Shown here: piece after piece, positions 9,110 through 16,856 of the stretch
Position numbering within the stretch: the stretch's first letter is position 1
Layout of the letters: every line of letters begins with the position of its first letter
Assembly: GCF_902833905.1 (NCBI RefSeq)
Contig: NZ_CADFGP010000047.1
Coordinates: 1 to 60,353 of the forward strand
DNA length: 60,353 bases
Source of the DNA: Paraburkholderia tuberum STM678
Lineage (GTDB): Bacteria > Pseudomonadota > Gammaproteobacteria > Burkholderiales > Burkholderiaceae
Direction: 5' to 3'
The notes under the pieces: model-generated
The model's database searches: none
The model's input: the letters and a program-made list of their open reading frames with translations, nothing else
Told to the model about the DNA's origin: nothing
Position numbers and translations under genes: made by a program

Positions 9110-11194
9110 ATGAAAAACTTATATTTAGTATTACCGATCGTTGGCCGTGCCACAATTGTTTTCCTGTGTTTCGCTTTCCTGAGTCACGAATGGCGCACAC
9201 TGTTTCAGCATGGTTCCGTCCACATCCCTGCCGCTGCGGTTGCAACGCTGGTTGCGGCATCGCTGGTCTGGCTTCCGAACCAGAACGTGCGCGGCTGGAC
9301 CTGGATCGCGTTCATCGTACTTGCGAACGGCATGATGCTCGTGGCCCTTACATTCACGGCCTGGAGTATTGCTGCCATTGCAGCCATTGCTGCGGCATCC
9401 TTCAAGCTCTGGCGCCTGCATCAGCGTCGGACTCCTGCCAGGATGATTGTCGACGGCACGCGCGTCATCATCCCGCTGGAGATGAAAATCACCCCACAGT
9501 GCGTGCCGGTGGTAGCACACGAAAAGCGGGCATCAGAGGCACGCTCCACGCAGGCGGCTCCTGCAAAAGAAGTACCTCCAGCGCGAGAGTTACCGGTTAT
9601 GCCTGCTCCTGCGCCACAGCCGGCGCCCATGCAGAAGCCTCGTGCGGAGCCGGCTCAGCAGGTGACTACGCCCACCTGGGATTTCAGTGAGAACGTGCGC
9701 AAACCGCGGCACAACTTCTCCGCTCTCGTTGGCATGCAGGATACGAAATCGCGCCTGTTCCGTACGGCTCAAGAAATCCTTGAAGGCACTTCAAAAAAAC
9801 GCAAGAACGGCATCCTGCTATACGGCGAAGCGGGCAACGGCAAGACGCTGCTGGCAGAAGGATTGGCGGGCCAGCTCAACGTTCCCTTTCTTTCCATCAG
9901 CTATGGCGATACCGCGTCGAAATGGGTCAACGAAACGCCTGCAAAGGTCAAGGCAGTTTTCATTGAGGCACGCCGGATCGGGAGTTGTCTACTCTTCATC
10001 GACGAGATCGACTCCTTCATCAAGCCGCGCGATGGCAACGTGCATAGCATGGACCGCGATCTGACCAATGTGATGCTCACCGAGATCGTCGGATTGCGCG
10101 GCTCGAAGGTGATCCTCGTCGCAGCAACAAACTTCCTCGATCATTTGGACGGATCAGGCACACGCGAGGGGAGGTTCGACTATAAGATCGAGATTCCGGC
10201 GCCGGACCTCGCCGCCCGCATTTCGCTTCTCTGGCGCTCAATCACTGAGGAACTGGGTGACGGATTTGCACAGCGCGAGCCGGTGTCCGCGCTCGCCCGG
10301 CGGTGGGAAGGATTCAGTGCCGCTAGGCTCACCGCACTGGGAGGTCAATTGCGCGAGATGCATCGCGACGCGAAATTCACGGGGCCGGTGACGTTCGAGA
10401 TCGGCATGAAAGCGATGCGTCTGCTCCAGGGGCGCAAGGGGCATCTGCCAGAGGGAGTCAAAGATATTTGCGAAATCATCATGCCCGATACATCCTGCGG
10501 TGCGCTACGCAATCTGGCTTACCGCATGAGGGAAACTGAAAATCTTGAGAAGCTCGGCTCGACACTTCCGCGCGGCGTCCTGTTTGTTGGTCGTCCCGGC
10601 ACCGGTAAATCACACGCCGCAATGGCCTTAGCCAAATCTAGTAACTTCGCATTCCTTAATATAACTGGTGCAGACATCATTTCGGACCCAAGGTCATGGG
10701 ACAGGTTGTATCGCGAAGCGTGCGATATCCGTCCATGTGTGATCTTTATCGATGAGGTGGATGGAATCCTGCAGGATCGTCGATATACCAGTCATGGAAT
10801 GTTGACCGAAAAAATCCTCGTCACGCTCGATGGCGCTGCCAGCGGTATGCCCGATGTGATTTTCATCGGTGCAACAAACTATGGAGAGCGAATTGACCCG
10901 GCCGCGTTGCGTAGCGGCCGCTTCGAGGAAAAGATCCTGTTCGATGTTCCAACAAACGAGGCGATGGCTGCTTACGTACGAGCGATTCTCGCCGGCAAAC
11001 TGAATGGTGCGTGGAAAGTGGAGCCCGGAGCCGTTGTACAGATGATCAGGCTGCTGGCTGGCCGGACTATCGCCGACGCCGACGCGCTCGTACGCAAGGC
11101 AATCACACTCGCAGCGCTTCGGCGCATGCGCGAGCGTACCGCGGATTTTCGCGTCGCAGACGTGGTACAGGGTGCGCAAGCAATATTCGCATAG
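9110..11194 (+). CDS. Membrane-anchored tandem AAA ATPase (double AAA module)
   Basis: The 694-residue product begins with up to four hydrophobic segments (about residues 4-24, 38-56, 63-82 and 84-100). A proline/alanine-rich linker to about 200 and two AAA modules follow. Module one has Walker A GEAGNGKT near 238, Walker B LLFIDEID near 294, and a second region of homology ending in EGRFDYKIEIP. Module two has Walker A GRPGTGKS near 493, Walker B VIFIDEVD near 544, and DPAALRSGRFEEKILFDVP. Both Walker B glutamates and the GRF arginines are present, so both rings may hydrolyse ATP. It lacks a CDC48 N-domain or FtsH protease domain. GTG 9077 is an alternative start. Its role is probably protein unfolding or remodelling at the membrane; the substrate is unknown. 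Confidence 0.85.
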   Translation: MKNLYLVLPIVGRATIVFLCFAFLSHEWRTLFQHGSVHIPAAAVATLVAASLVWLPNQNVRGWTWIAFIVLANGMMLVALTFTAWSIAAIAAIAAASFKLWRLHQRRTPARMIVDGTRVIIPLEMKITPQCVPVVAHEKRASEARSTQAAPAKEVPPARELPVMPAPAPQPAPMQKPRAEPAQQVTTPTWDFSENVRKPRHNFSALVGMQDTKSRLFRTAQEILEGTSKKRKNGILLYGEAGNGKTLLAEGLAGQLNVPFLSISYGDTASKWVNETPAKVKAVFIEARRIGSCLLFIDEIDSFIKPRDGNVHSMDRDLTNVMLTEIVGLRGSKVILVAATNFLDHLDGSGTREGRFDYKIEIPAPDLAARISLLWRSITEELGDGFAQREPVSALARRWEGFSAARLTALGGQLREMHRDAKFTGPVTFEIGMKAMRLLQGRKGHLPEGVKDICEIIMPDTSCGALRNLAYRMRETENLEKLGSTLPRGVLFVGRPGTGKSHAAMALAKSSNFAFLNITGADIISDPRSWDRLYREACDIRPCVIFIDEVDGILQDRRYTSHGMLTEKILVTLDGAASGMPDVIFIGATNYGERIDPAALRSGRFEEKILFDVPTNEAMAAYVRAILAGKLNGAWKVEPGAVVQMIRLLAGRTIADADALVRKAITLAALRRMRERTADFRVADVVQGAQAIFA

Positions 11195-11248
11195 ATACTA
11201 TGGAGGGGCTGCGGAAGTGGATTTGCCCCTGTACCTCCAGACACCGCC

Positions 11249-12136
11249 TCACACTTGAGTTGATGAATCGGTCCTGCGCCTGAACTCGCGTGGCGAGCGG
11301 TACTTCAGCGCGCTATGAGGGTGCTGCTCGTTGTAATGCTCGAACGCGACGGCGAGATTGCGCGCTGCGGTTGCGGCATCTGGCTTCGGCATGAAGGCGA
11401 CATAGTCACGCTTCATCGTTTTCACGAAGCTTTCTGCCATGCCGTTACTTTGCGGGCTGCACACCGGTGTGGTCAACGGTTTCAAACCAATGTCAGACGC
11501 AAAGGTCCTGGTTTTCTCCGCCGTGTAGCCTGAGCCGTTGTCCGTCAGCCATTCAATTTCAGCCGGTGCCTTCGGGACGTTGCCAAAGCGCTTCTCGACG
11601 GCTGCTAGCATGACGTCACGCACCACGTCGCCACTGTGGCCACCAGTTGTCGCCACCCAGCTCATCGCTTCACGGTCACAGCAATCCAGAGCGAACGTGA
11701 CACGCAGCGGCTCACCATTGTCGCAACGAAACTCAAAGCCGTCCGAGCACCAGCGCTGGTTGCTTTTCGCCACCGCGACCTTGCCATCATGCCGGCGCTG
11801 CGGTCGTGGAGGGAGCGCTTTGCGCTGTAGCAGGAGGCCGTGAACGCGCATTACCCGGTACACCCGTTTGGCATTGACGGGGGCCGCGCTCTGGTTCTCC
11901 CGCTGCCGACGCAACATACCCCAGACCCGGCGATAACCATAGCTCGGCAGGTCAGTGATGGTCAGCCGTATTTCTTCGAGCAGCCCGGCATCGTCCATCT
12001 TCCTGGCGCTGCGTCCATCCTGCCAGTCGGCTGGACGTGCAAGCCTTGCCGCCACGTTTGAGCGCGCTACACTGAGAACGTCGCAGACCTGCTTCACTGC
12101 TCGTCCCCCGGCAATGAGGGTGAGCGCGCAATCCAT
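11249..12136 (-). CDS. IS2-type OrfB transposase (DDE)
   Basis: 295 residues with the IS3-family catalytic core: WCSDGFEF, an acidic DCCDREAM segment, LTDNGSGYTAEKTRTF and SPQSNGMAESFVKTMKRDY, then the C-terminal YNEQHPHSALKYRSPREF. All DDE landmarks are visible, so the domain appears intact. It overlaps OrfA by 43 bp. In IS3-family elements the active transposase is usually made by frameshifting between the two frames. Here OrfB also has its own ATG (MDCALTLIAGG). Confidence 0.9.
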   Translation of the reverse strand: MDCALTLIAGGRAVKQVCDVLSVARSNVAARLARPADWQDGRSARKMDDAGLLEEIRLTITDLPSYGYRRVWGMLRRQRENQSAAPVNAKRVYRVMRVHGLLLQRKALPPRPQRRHDGKVAVAKSNQRWCSDGFEFRCDNGEPLRVTFALDCCDREAMSWVATTGGHSGDVVRDVMLAAVEKRFGNVPKAPAEIEWLTDNGSGYTAEKTRTFASDIGLKPLTTPVCSPQSNGMAESFVKTMKRDYVAFMPKPDAATAARNLAVAFEHYNEQHPHSALKYRSPREFRRRTDSSTQV

Positions 12137-12459
12137 TTTCGCGACTGCGCCACCTCCACCGCATCACGGAGAATCTCGTTCTCCATTGTCTTTTTGCCGA
12201 GCAGTCGCTGGAGTTCCCTGATTTGCTTCAGCGCATCGCTCAGCTCCGACGCTGGTACGACTTCCTCGCCGGCACTGACAGCCGACAGGCTGCCATCCTG
12301 ATACAGCTTGCGCCAGTGAAACAGCTGTTTCGGATTCACGCCGTGCTGGCGTGCAACCATCGAGACCGACTTGCCCGGCTCGAAACTCTCTCTCACCATC
12401 GCCAGCTTCTCTTCCGCTGACCACCGCCGCCGGCGTTCCGGTCCCGTCAACACTTCCAT
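12094..12459 (-). CDS. IS2-type OrfA (transposase HTH subunit)
   Basis: 121 residues from ATG 12459 (MEVLTGPERRRRWSAEEK); an upstream ATG at 12489 is possible. It holds an HTH (SVSMVARQHGVNPKQLFHW) followed by a leucine-zipper-like coiled coil (LSDALKQIRELQRLLGKKTM), the standard layout of IS3-family OrfA proteins. It supplies DNA binding for the OrfAB transposase and can act as an inhibitor when made alone. Confidence 0.88.
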   Translation of the reverse strand: MEVLTGPERRRRWSAEEKLAMVRESFEPGKSVSMVARQHGVNPKQLFHWRKLYQDGSLSAVSAGEEVVPASELSDALKQIRELQRLLGKKTMENEILRDAVEVAQSRKWIARSPSLPGDEQ

Positions 12460-12553
12460 CACTTCTTGTTTGTTGTTAGTCAAAAACACAGTCGTATGCC
12501 TACCCGCTATTTTAAGTGGGAAACTGTGTCCGGCGATTCAGGGGGCCGCTCCA

Positions 12554-12788
12554 CATACCCAACGGATGTGTCGGACGAAGAATGGTACTTCGCCGCTCCG
12601 TACCTGACCTTGATGAACAAGGACGCACCGCAACGCCGTTACGAACTGCGCGAGATGTTCAACGCGCTGCGCTGGATCGTACGCGCGGGTGCACCATGGC
12701 GTTTGTTGCCAAATGACTTTCCGCCCTGGAAACTGGTCTACCAGCAGACGCAACGCTGGATTCAGGCCGGCTGTTTCGAGGCTATCTG
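12554..12788 (+). pseudogene. IS5-family transposase fragment, broken at both ends
   Basis: The frame gives STYPTDVSDEEWYFAAPYL, ALRWIVRAGAPWRLLPNDF and VYQQTQRWIQAGCFEA, a familiar N-terminal region of IS5/IS1031-type transposases. The IS2-like element abuts the first codons, and similarity stops near 12788. The DDE residues lie beyond that point and are absent, so this is a dead remnant. Confidence 0.8.
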
Positions 12789-13728
12789 TCCGGCGCGCTC
12801 GTGCACAACACAGCACACGTCGAGGGGCGTAGACGCATTAGGGTCTCCTTTTCGAAGCTGGACGGCCCGTGTCGGATGCGACACGCTGAGGCGTGCTTTC
12901 CAGCGAACACACGCGGGAAAAGGCAAGCGATCAATCACCGTTCGCCGTTTCCCTCAGGTCTTCGTTGGTTCGCGCAGCCGTAACTGCAGCAATCGACAGA
13001 GAATCTATGTGTCTTATTTTCCGTAGTTCATTCGCGCCCCATCTCGGCTCTGCGGGCTAGGCGCTACCCGAAATGCCACGATCATTGAGCGCTACCTGGT
13101 TGCGCAATCGGACGATGTCAAAAATGGCGGATTGTTCGGGTAGCGAAGTACTTCACCTAGATGCCCGCCACGAGGCGGCGAGTACTTGCAGTGATTCGTC
13201 GGGCGCGGCCGATTAGCTCCACTCGCAGGTGAGCGGAGGGCTTATTTGATTTCTAAAGGGGCGCCGATACGCTGAACGGACAGACTCTATTCGCAAAATT
13301 GCAATACACCACACCGACCGCGCAGTTCAAGCACGAGGTTTGAGTAAAGCACGTTTGAGCCTAAGGGTTCGTGTACACGGAGCCTTGGATGCTCCAAGCT
13401 CGATGCGGAACGCAGTACATCGCACGATAATAATCCCGCGGCCGTCTCGCGAACATCGACCTACCTGTTGCGGAAACTAAGATGCCCAACTTTCATGATT
13501 GAGCATTTTGACACGTGCCCTATACGATCCGAAATCCACCACGAGCGAAGATTGACTCGCGGAGATGGGGTGTGTGGGCCTAAGGTGCATGCCGAGTGAA
13601 CGGCTGCTGCGAGCTACCATAGTAGTGGGCGGCGACAATTATTTCGTCACGCTGGACTTAACAGTTGACGCTCTACATAGTAGGTTGAAAACGCGCAACG
13701 GCCCAAATGCCTAGCTTGCTGGGCCTAG
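12789..13728. other. Gene desert of 940 bases
   Basis: No frame of useful length exists for most of this interval, unusual in this otherwise gene-dense window. I see no RNA gene, strong hairpin or repeat family. It lies between the IS5 remnant and the inverted-repeat element carrying the toxin-antitoxin pair, and is probably decayed sequence. Confidence 0.5.
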
Positions 13729-13844
13729 GAGAGCGTGCAAAATCTGGGGAGGCCGATTCCCGTCAGGCGAATCGCCAGATGGCAGGGTTCCCGCGTATCC
13801 GTCCAGCGAAGTCATAGCTCCGCTGTCATTTTGGACCCTTTCGC

Positions 13845-14183
13845 CTAGTGGTAGTCGTCTTCGCGCTGGTGGCGAACGGCGAGGATCGTAACGTACCGGC
13901 TCGCTTCGGCCTGGTCCTCGCCGACGCCGGCATCTGCCGTCCCTTCGATCTCGAACAACGCAACATAGCCGGAGCCGCCAAACGATATGACGAGCTCACG
14001 CAAAAACGGATTGGCCTCGTCGACCTTGCGGCATGTGAACGGGAAATCACGAAGCAGTTCGGCAGCCTTGTCGATCGCCTCCAGCGCGCGTACCGCGGCA
14101 TTCTCGTCACGTTCCAACAAAAACGCATAAAGTCTCTTAAGGTCGTCTCGAGCGTCACGCGTGTATCGGACCCGAAAATTCAC
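13845..14183 (-). CDS. RelE/ParE-superfamily toxin
   Basis: 112 residues from a GTG start that overlaps the antitoxin stop (GTGA). The fold signature is visible: YTRDARDDLKRLYAFL, a helical middle (LEAIDKAAELLRDFP) and beta strands (ELVISFGGSGYVALFEI, YVTILAVRH). ParE/RelE toxins poison gyrase or ribosome-bound mRNA; the target cannot be told from sequence. Coupled to the upstream antitoxin, it should stabilise the plasmid by post-segregational killing. The second copy at 21.7 kb retains only its first codons. Confidence 0.8.
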   Translation of the reverse strand: MNFRVRYTRDARDDLKRLYAFLLERDENAAVRALEAIDKAAELLRDFPFTCRKVDEANPFLRELVISFGGSGYVALFEIEGTADAGVGEDQAEASRYVTILAVRHQREDDYH

Positions 14184-14446
14184 TGTGCCTTCCTCTTGGC
14201 CTTCAACATAAGCGCAAGCTCGGCATGTACGTGGTCAGCGTCGTAGTACTCGTTATCGCGTCGCGCCTGCTCGCGCGAGGCAAGGCCACGCGCTACGAAC
14301 TCCCGCTGCAGTCGTCGACGTGCCACGCCTTCGCGCAACGCTGCTTCCATGAATGCAGAAAGCGATTCGTTTTCGTGAAGAACATCTTCGGCGGCCTGAC
14401 GCAGTTCGGGATCAACGCGCAGCGGCGGGATGGTGGCGGTTTTCAT
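14180..14446 (-). CDS. Antitoxin of the ParE-like toxin
   Basis: 88 residues with a short N-terminal ribbon-helix-helix-like part (MKTATIPPLRVDPELRQAAEDVL, cited here in pieces: TIPPLRVDPEL, HENESLSAFMEAALREGV). A charged C-terminal tail (QARRDNEYYDADHVHAEL) would wrap the toxin. This is the usual build of YacA/YlcI-type antitoxins. A perfect 16-bp palindrome lies just upstream as the likely operator. An identical protein is encoded at 21402-21668, so the window makes two sources of this antitoxin and one of the toxin. Confidence 0.78.
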   Translation of the reverse strand: MKTATIPPLRVDPELRQAAEDVLHENESLSAFMEAALREGVARRRLQREFVARGLASREQARRDNEYYDADHVHAELALMLKAKRKAQ

Positions 14447-14458
14447 TTGCCTCTCCGG

Positions 14459-14474
14459 TATCGCAATTGCGATA
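14459..14474 (-). promoter_or_regulatory. Antitoxin operator palindrome
   Basis: A perfect 16-bp palindrome, TATCGCAATTGCGATA, ends about 12 bp before the antitoxin ATG and just downstream of a TATGAT -10-like box. Autorepression by the antitoxin or complex is the likely role, by analogy with other such modules. Confidence 0.6.
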
Positions 14475-14771
14475 CATCATAGCACTTTGTCATCGGCGCC
14501 GGCCAATCCGTCAGATCGGCGGCCGAGGTGACTCTAGCCTAGACGGACCGTCAGCGGACCTCGTCCGTCCGACGACAATGTTCACGCGGCGACAAAGGGT
14601 ACGTCTCGAGCCTCCCCAGATTTTGCACGCTCTCAGGCCTAGTGCCGAATTACTGCCGAACGCTCGGATGAAGCGCAACATGGTAGCGAGGCACAAATTC
14701 TGGTAGCCGGGTTGCCGGCGGCTCGACGGGGCGAAACTCCGAAGCTGCTACCTGATGGAGGAAGAGCGTGG

Positions 14772-16190
14772 CTATCGGGCGGATGCCAGCCGGCTCGCTG
14801 CCATGGCTTTCCTCATCTTAACGAAGACATGGGAACCAAAAGCGTCGGCGACCACTCGATTCACCGTCAGAATGTTATCGGGAGTGAGGGTTTCGCGAGC
14901 GACTCCCACGCGGGTCATGAGCCGCTGCTGAAGCAGTTGGCTAATGAAAGACTGGAACAGCTCCTTGCGCACTGGGCCCTCGGCAGCTTCGAAGAATTCG
15001 CGGCCAGCCAGAATTTCTTCATTTCGCTTTGCGGTGGCTTGGTCAGCCTGAGCTTGGAGCGTGGCCTTCAGCGTCGCTTCCGTCGCGTCCCGGGTGCGAG
15101 CTTCGGCGCGATCTGCCTCTCGCTGCCTGGTCTGGATCGCGATCATTTGCCGGTCCGCTTCGCCGATCCGGTAATTGCCTTGGAGTGCCTTAAACAAGTA
15201 CCCCTTCGGGCTGCTCGTGATCTTGCCCCGGATGAGCTGGTGCCGGGTGTACTCGAGTGCCTGCTCGAGGCGCTCGTTCGTCCATGTATGCCGGTTGGCT
15301 GCCAGCCGTTCAAAATCCGGCGGGTCGAATGCAAAGTCGTTGAGAAGCAGGAGGTATGTGTCGTCCGAGATACCAGCGCGCGCGGCGTCAGCGCCCTGCT
15401 TCTTGCGAAAGCGGAACCGAATCCGCAGCTTGTCGGCCGAAACGCGTTCGGCGTTTGGCTCCCAGCTAACGTCAAAATCGGATTCGGTGTTCAGCTGTTC
15501 GATGGCGGGCGCCAAGAAGTGTTTCTTGAACTCTTTCAGATCCTTGCGCGACTCCCCCACTTTCCCGGGCCACTCCAGTACGTCTTCGTAGGCGAACCAC
15601 TCTGTTACCCCGTTACCTTCGCACGGGATAAGCCGGTCGTAGATCGCGCGCGCAAGGGAAAGCGTGAGCTTGGCCGCGGCGCGGAGGCTTAACCAGTGTG
15701 CTTTATACGGGCTGATGAGATACCGGATCACACGTCCTGATAGCAGGATGCAAACAACGTTGCGTTCGATATAGCAGTCACCCAGCAGGCCAATGGTCCC
15801 CCAAGAATCTTTTTCCGTCAGTTCCTCGATGGACGGCGCCGTCATAATTTCCATGCGGGCTTGGGCCGCCGCCCGCATCTGCGCGACGAGATGACTGTGA
15901 TTGCGGCTGTCATACTTCATCAGGAATTTGAAGAAGTTGATGTCCGCGGAGAAGGTGTAGACCTTATCGTCGACCAGGTCCTCGGGCGCTTTGCTGGCCA
16001 CGATGTAGTACGCGGCATCGAGCACGCGCCGAGCAGCGATGCCAAGGCCTCGTACGCGTGTGAAGATGTTGTTGCGCAGAAAACCAATGTCCTGGTCTGC
16101 GCGATGTATCGGCGTGTCTTTGCCGGACATGTCGTCGTAGATGTCCAAGGCAAGCTGATACGGGGTAGCAGGAAGGATCTGATTTTCCAT
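14772..16190 (-). CDS. rep: Plasmid replication initiator protein (iteron-binding Rep)
   Basis: 472 residues from ATG 16190 (MENQILPATPYQLALDIYDD); the frame extends further upstream into the iterons, so the internal ATG is preferred. It has the look of winged-helix plasmid initiators (FLRNNIFTRVRGLGIAARR, VYTFSADINFFKFL, LRAAAKLTLSLARAIYDRL) plus a long charged helical C-terminal extension (about residues 350-430). Such proteins bind iterons and open the origin. The gene is divergent from parAB, and the 21-bp iteron array begins about 55 bp upstream of its start. No ribosome site stands out. Copy-number autoregulation through the iterons is likely. Confidence 0.8.
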   Translation of the reverse strand: MENQILPATPYQLALDIYDDMSGKDTPIHRADQDIGFLRNNIFTRVRGLGIAARRVLDAAYYIVASKAPEDLVDDKVYTFSADINFFKFLMKYDSRNHSHLVAQMRAAAQARMEIMTAPSIEELTEKDSWGTIGLLGDCYIERNVVCILLSGRVIRYLISPYKAHWLSLRAAAKLTLSLARAIYDRLIPCEGNGVTEWFAYEDVLEWPGKVGESRKDLKEFKKHFLAPAIEQLNTESDFDVSWEPNAERVSADKLRIRFRFRKKQGADAARAGISDDTYLLLLNDFAFDPPDFERLAANRHTWTNERLEQALEYTRHQLIRGKITSSPKGYLFKALQGNYRIGEADRQMIAIQTRQREADRAEARTRDATEATLKATLQAQADQATAKRNEEILAGREFFEAAEGPVRKELFQSFISQLLQQRLMTRVGVARETLTPDNILTVNRVVADAFGSHVFVKMRKAMAASRLASAR

Positions 16191-16244
16191 TCGTTGGACC
16201 GACCAAGACTCCCGGCACTGTATCAGCCGGTTGACGCCTGTCAA

Positions 16245-16433
16245 CACAAAAACCGCCCCCTGTCTGCAAAGGCAATCCACCATAAAAACGCCCACCTAAC
16301 CGCAGCCGACCCAGCACAATAACCAACCCAGTCGCCCAATTTCCACCCCGGGGGCCCCAACTAGCAGCTGATGCGTCCCAATTTCCGTCCACTCGCGCAC
16401 AAAAACCGTCCCCGGGCGCCCAATAACCGTCCC
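16245..16433 (+). repeat. Iteron array, probable oriV
   Basis: Repeats resembling CACAAAAACCGTCCC start at 16245, 16281, 16315, 16335, 16356 (degenerate), 16377, 16398 and 16419. The last five to six are spaced 20-21 bp, two helical turns. They lie directly upstream of rep. The adjoining stretch 16441-16520 is AT-rich with repeated GTGAGTTT units and would suit the unwinding region. This is a classic iteron-controlled origin layout. Confidence 0.8.
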
Positions 16434-16605
16434 TGACCACACGGAATTTTGTTGAAATAAAAGGATTTTTTGATCACTGTATGTGAGTTTGTGAGTTTAT
16501 GTTTACAAAAACCAGACAAACAGAGCGCAGAAATCAGGAAAAGCGGCGCTTCCTTCCGTCGCCACACCGTTTAACTTATTGAAAGGATGGAGTTTTTAGG
16601 GCCAT

Positions 16606-16656
16606 GCGGATTGCGCACAAAAACAGTCCTTGGGGCGGTTTTTGTGCGCAATCCGC
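16606..16656. promoter_or_regulatory. Inverted iteron pair (19-bp arms) between rep and parA
   Basis: Perfect 19-bp arms (GCGGATTGCGCACAAAAAC and its complement at 16638-16656) enclose 13 bases. Each arm includes the iteron core CACAAAAAC, followed inside by AGTCC on one side and CGCCCC on the other. In other iteron plasmids, inverted iterons act as the operator where dimeric Rep represses. Here the pair could let Rep influence the parAB promoter region as well. The repeat is seen; the role is inferred. Confidence 0.7.
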
Positions 16657-16815
16657 TGCCTTTACATTTGAGGGATCCATTCCCACTCGTTCGTCGCTCA
16701 AATCATCGATCGCCAGCGCTGCGAGTAAAACAACAGAAATCAAATACTTAGAGGGTTTTCTGACTTGAAAGCTAGAATTTGCGATTAACACATCCTTGTT
16801 TACGCGGAATCGTGT

Positions 16816-16856
16816 ATTCTGCGCTTCGTGGTCAAAACCAAGGAGAAGCGCAGAAT
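16816..16856 (+). promoter_or_regulatory. 12-bp inverted repeat enclosing the parA ribosome site
   Basis: ATTCTGCGCTTC (16816-16827) and GAAGCGCAGAAT (16845-16856) are exact complements separated by 17 bases. The second arm includes part of the AAGGAG site and the first bases of the parA start. It may be a ParA operator or an RNA hairpin that limits parA translation. Confidence 0.6.

Larger units (their letters stand above)
11218..12553 (-). mobile_element. Complete IS2-like element (IS3 family)
   Basis: The ends are recognisable against IS2. The end downstream of orfB starts TGGATTTGCCCCTGTACCTC (11218). The end upstream of orfA, read on the minus strand from 12553, starts TGGAGCGGCCCCCTGAATCG. 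The two ends match each other imperfectly over about 22 bp. The 1336-bp length is close to IS2 (about 1.33 kb). It encodes OrfA and OrfB on the minus strand. The flanking 5-mers (GGAAG and CATAC) are not identical, so no target duplication remains. It starts 23 bp after the AAA gene stop and ends inside an IS5-type transposase gene. Confidence 0.8.
13729..14634 (-). mobile_element. 906-bp inverted-repeat element carrying a toxin-antitoxin pair
   Basis: Perfect 25-bp inverted repeats lie at 13729-13753 and 14610-14634 (outer part GAGAGCGTGCAAAATCTGGG). They are flanked by the direct repeat GGCCTAG at 13722-13728 and 14636-14642, as expected after transposition with target duplication. Inside are only the ParE-like toxin, its antitoxin and their promoter; there is no transposase. 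Most of one half of the element (484 bp) is present again, inverted, at 21214-21697. The structure is that of a non-autonomous element with an addiction module as passenger, an inference from its ends. Confidence 0.65.

Noticed and set aside
11218..12553. Target-site duplication of the IS2-like element
   Set aside because: The five bases on each side (GGAAG and CATAC) differ, so no duplication can be claimed.
14712..15692. 326-residue plus-strand frame
   Set aside because: It lies entirely antisense to the replication initiator gene, lacks a ribosome site and known motifs, and results from GC-rich codon use on the other strand.
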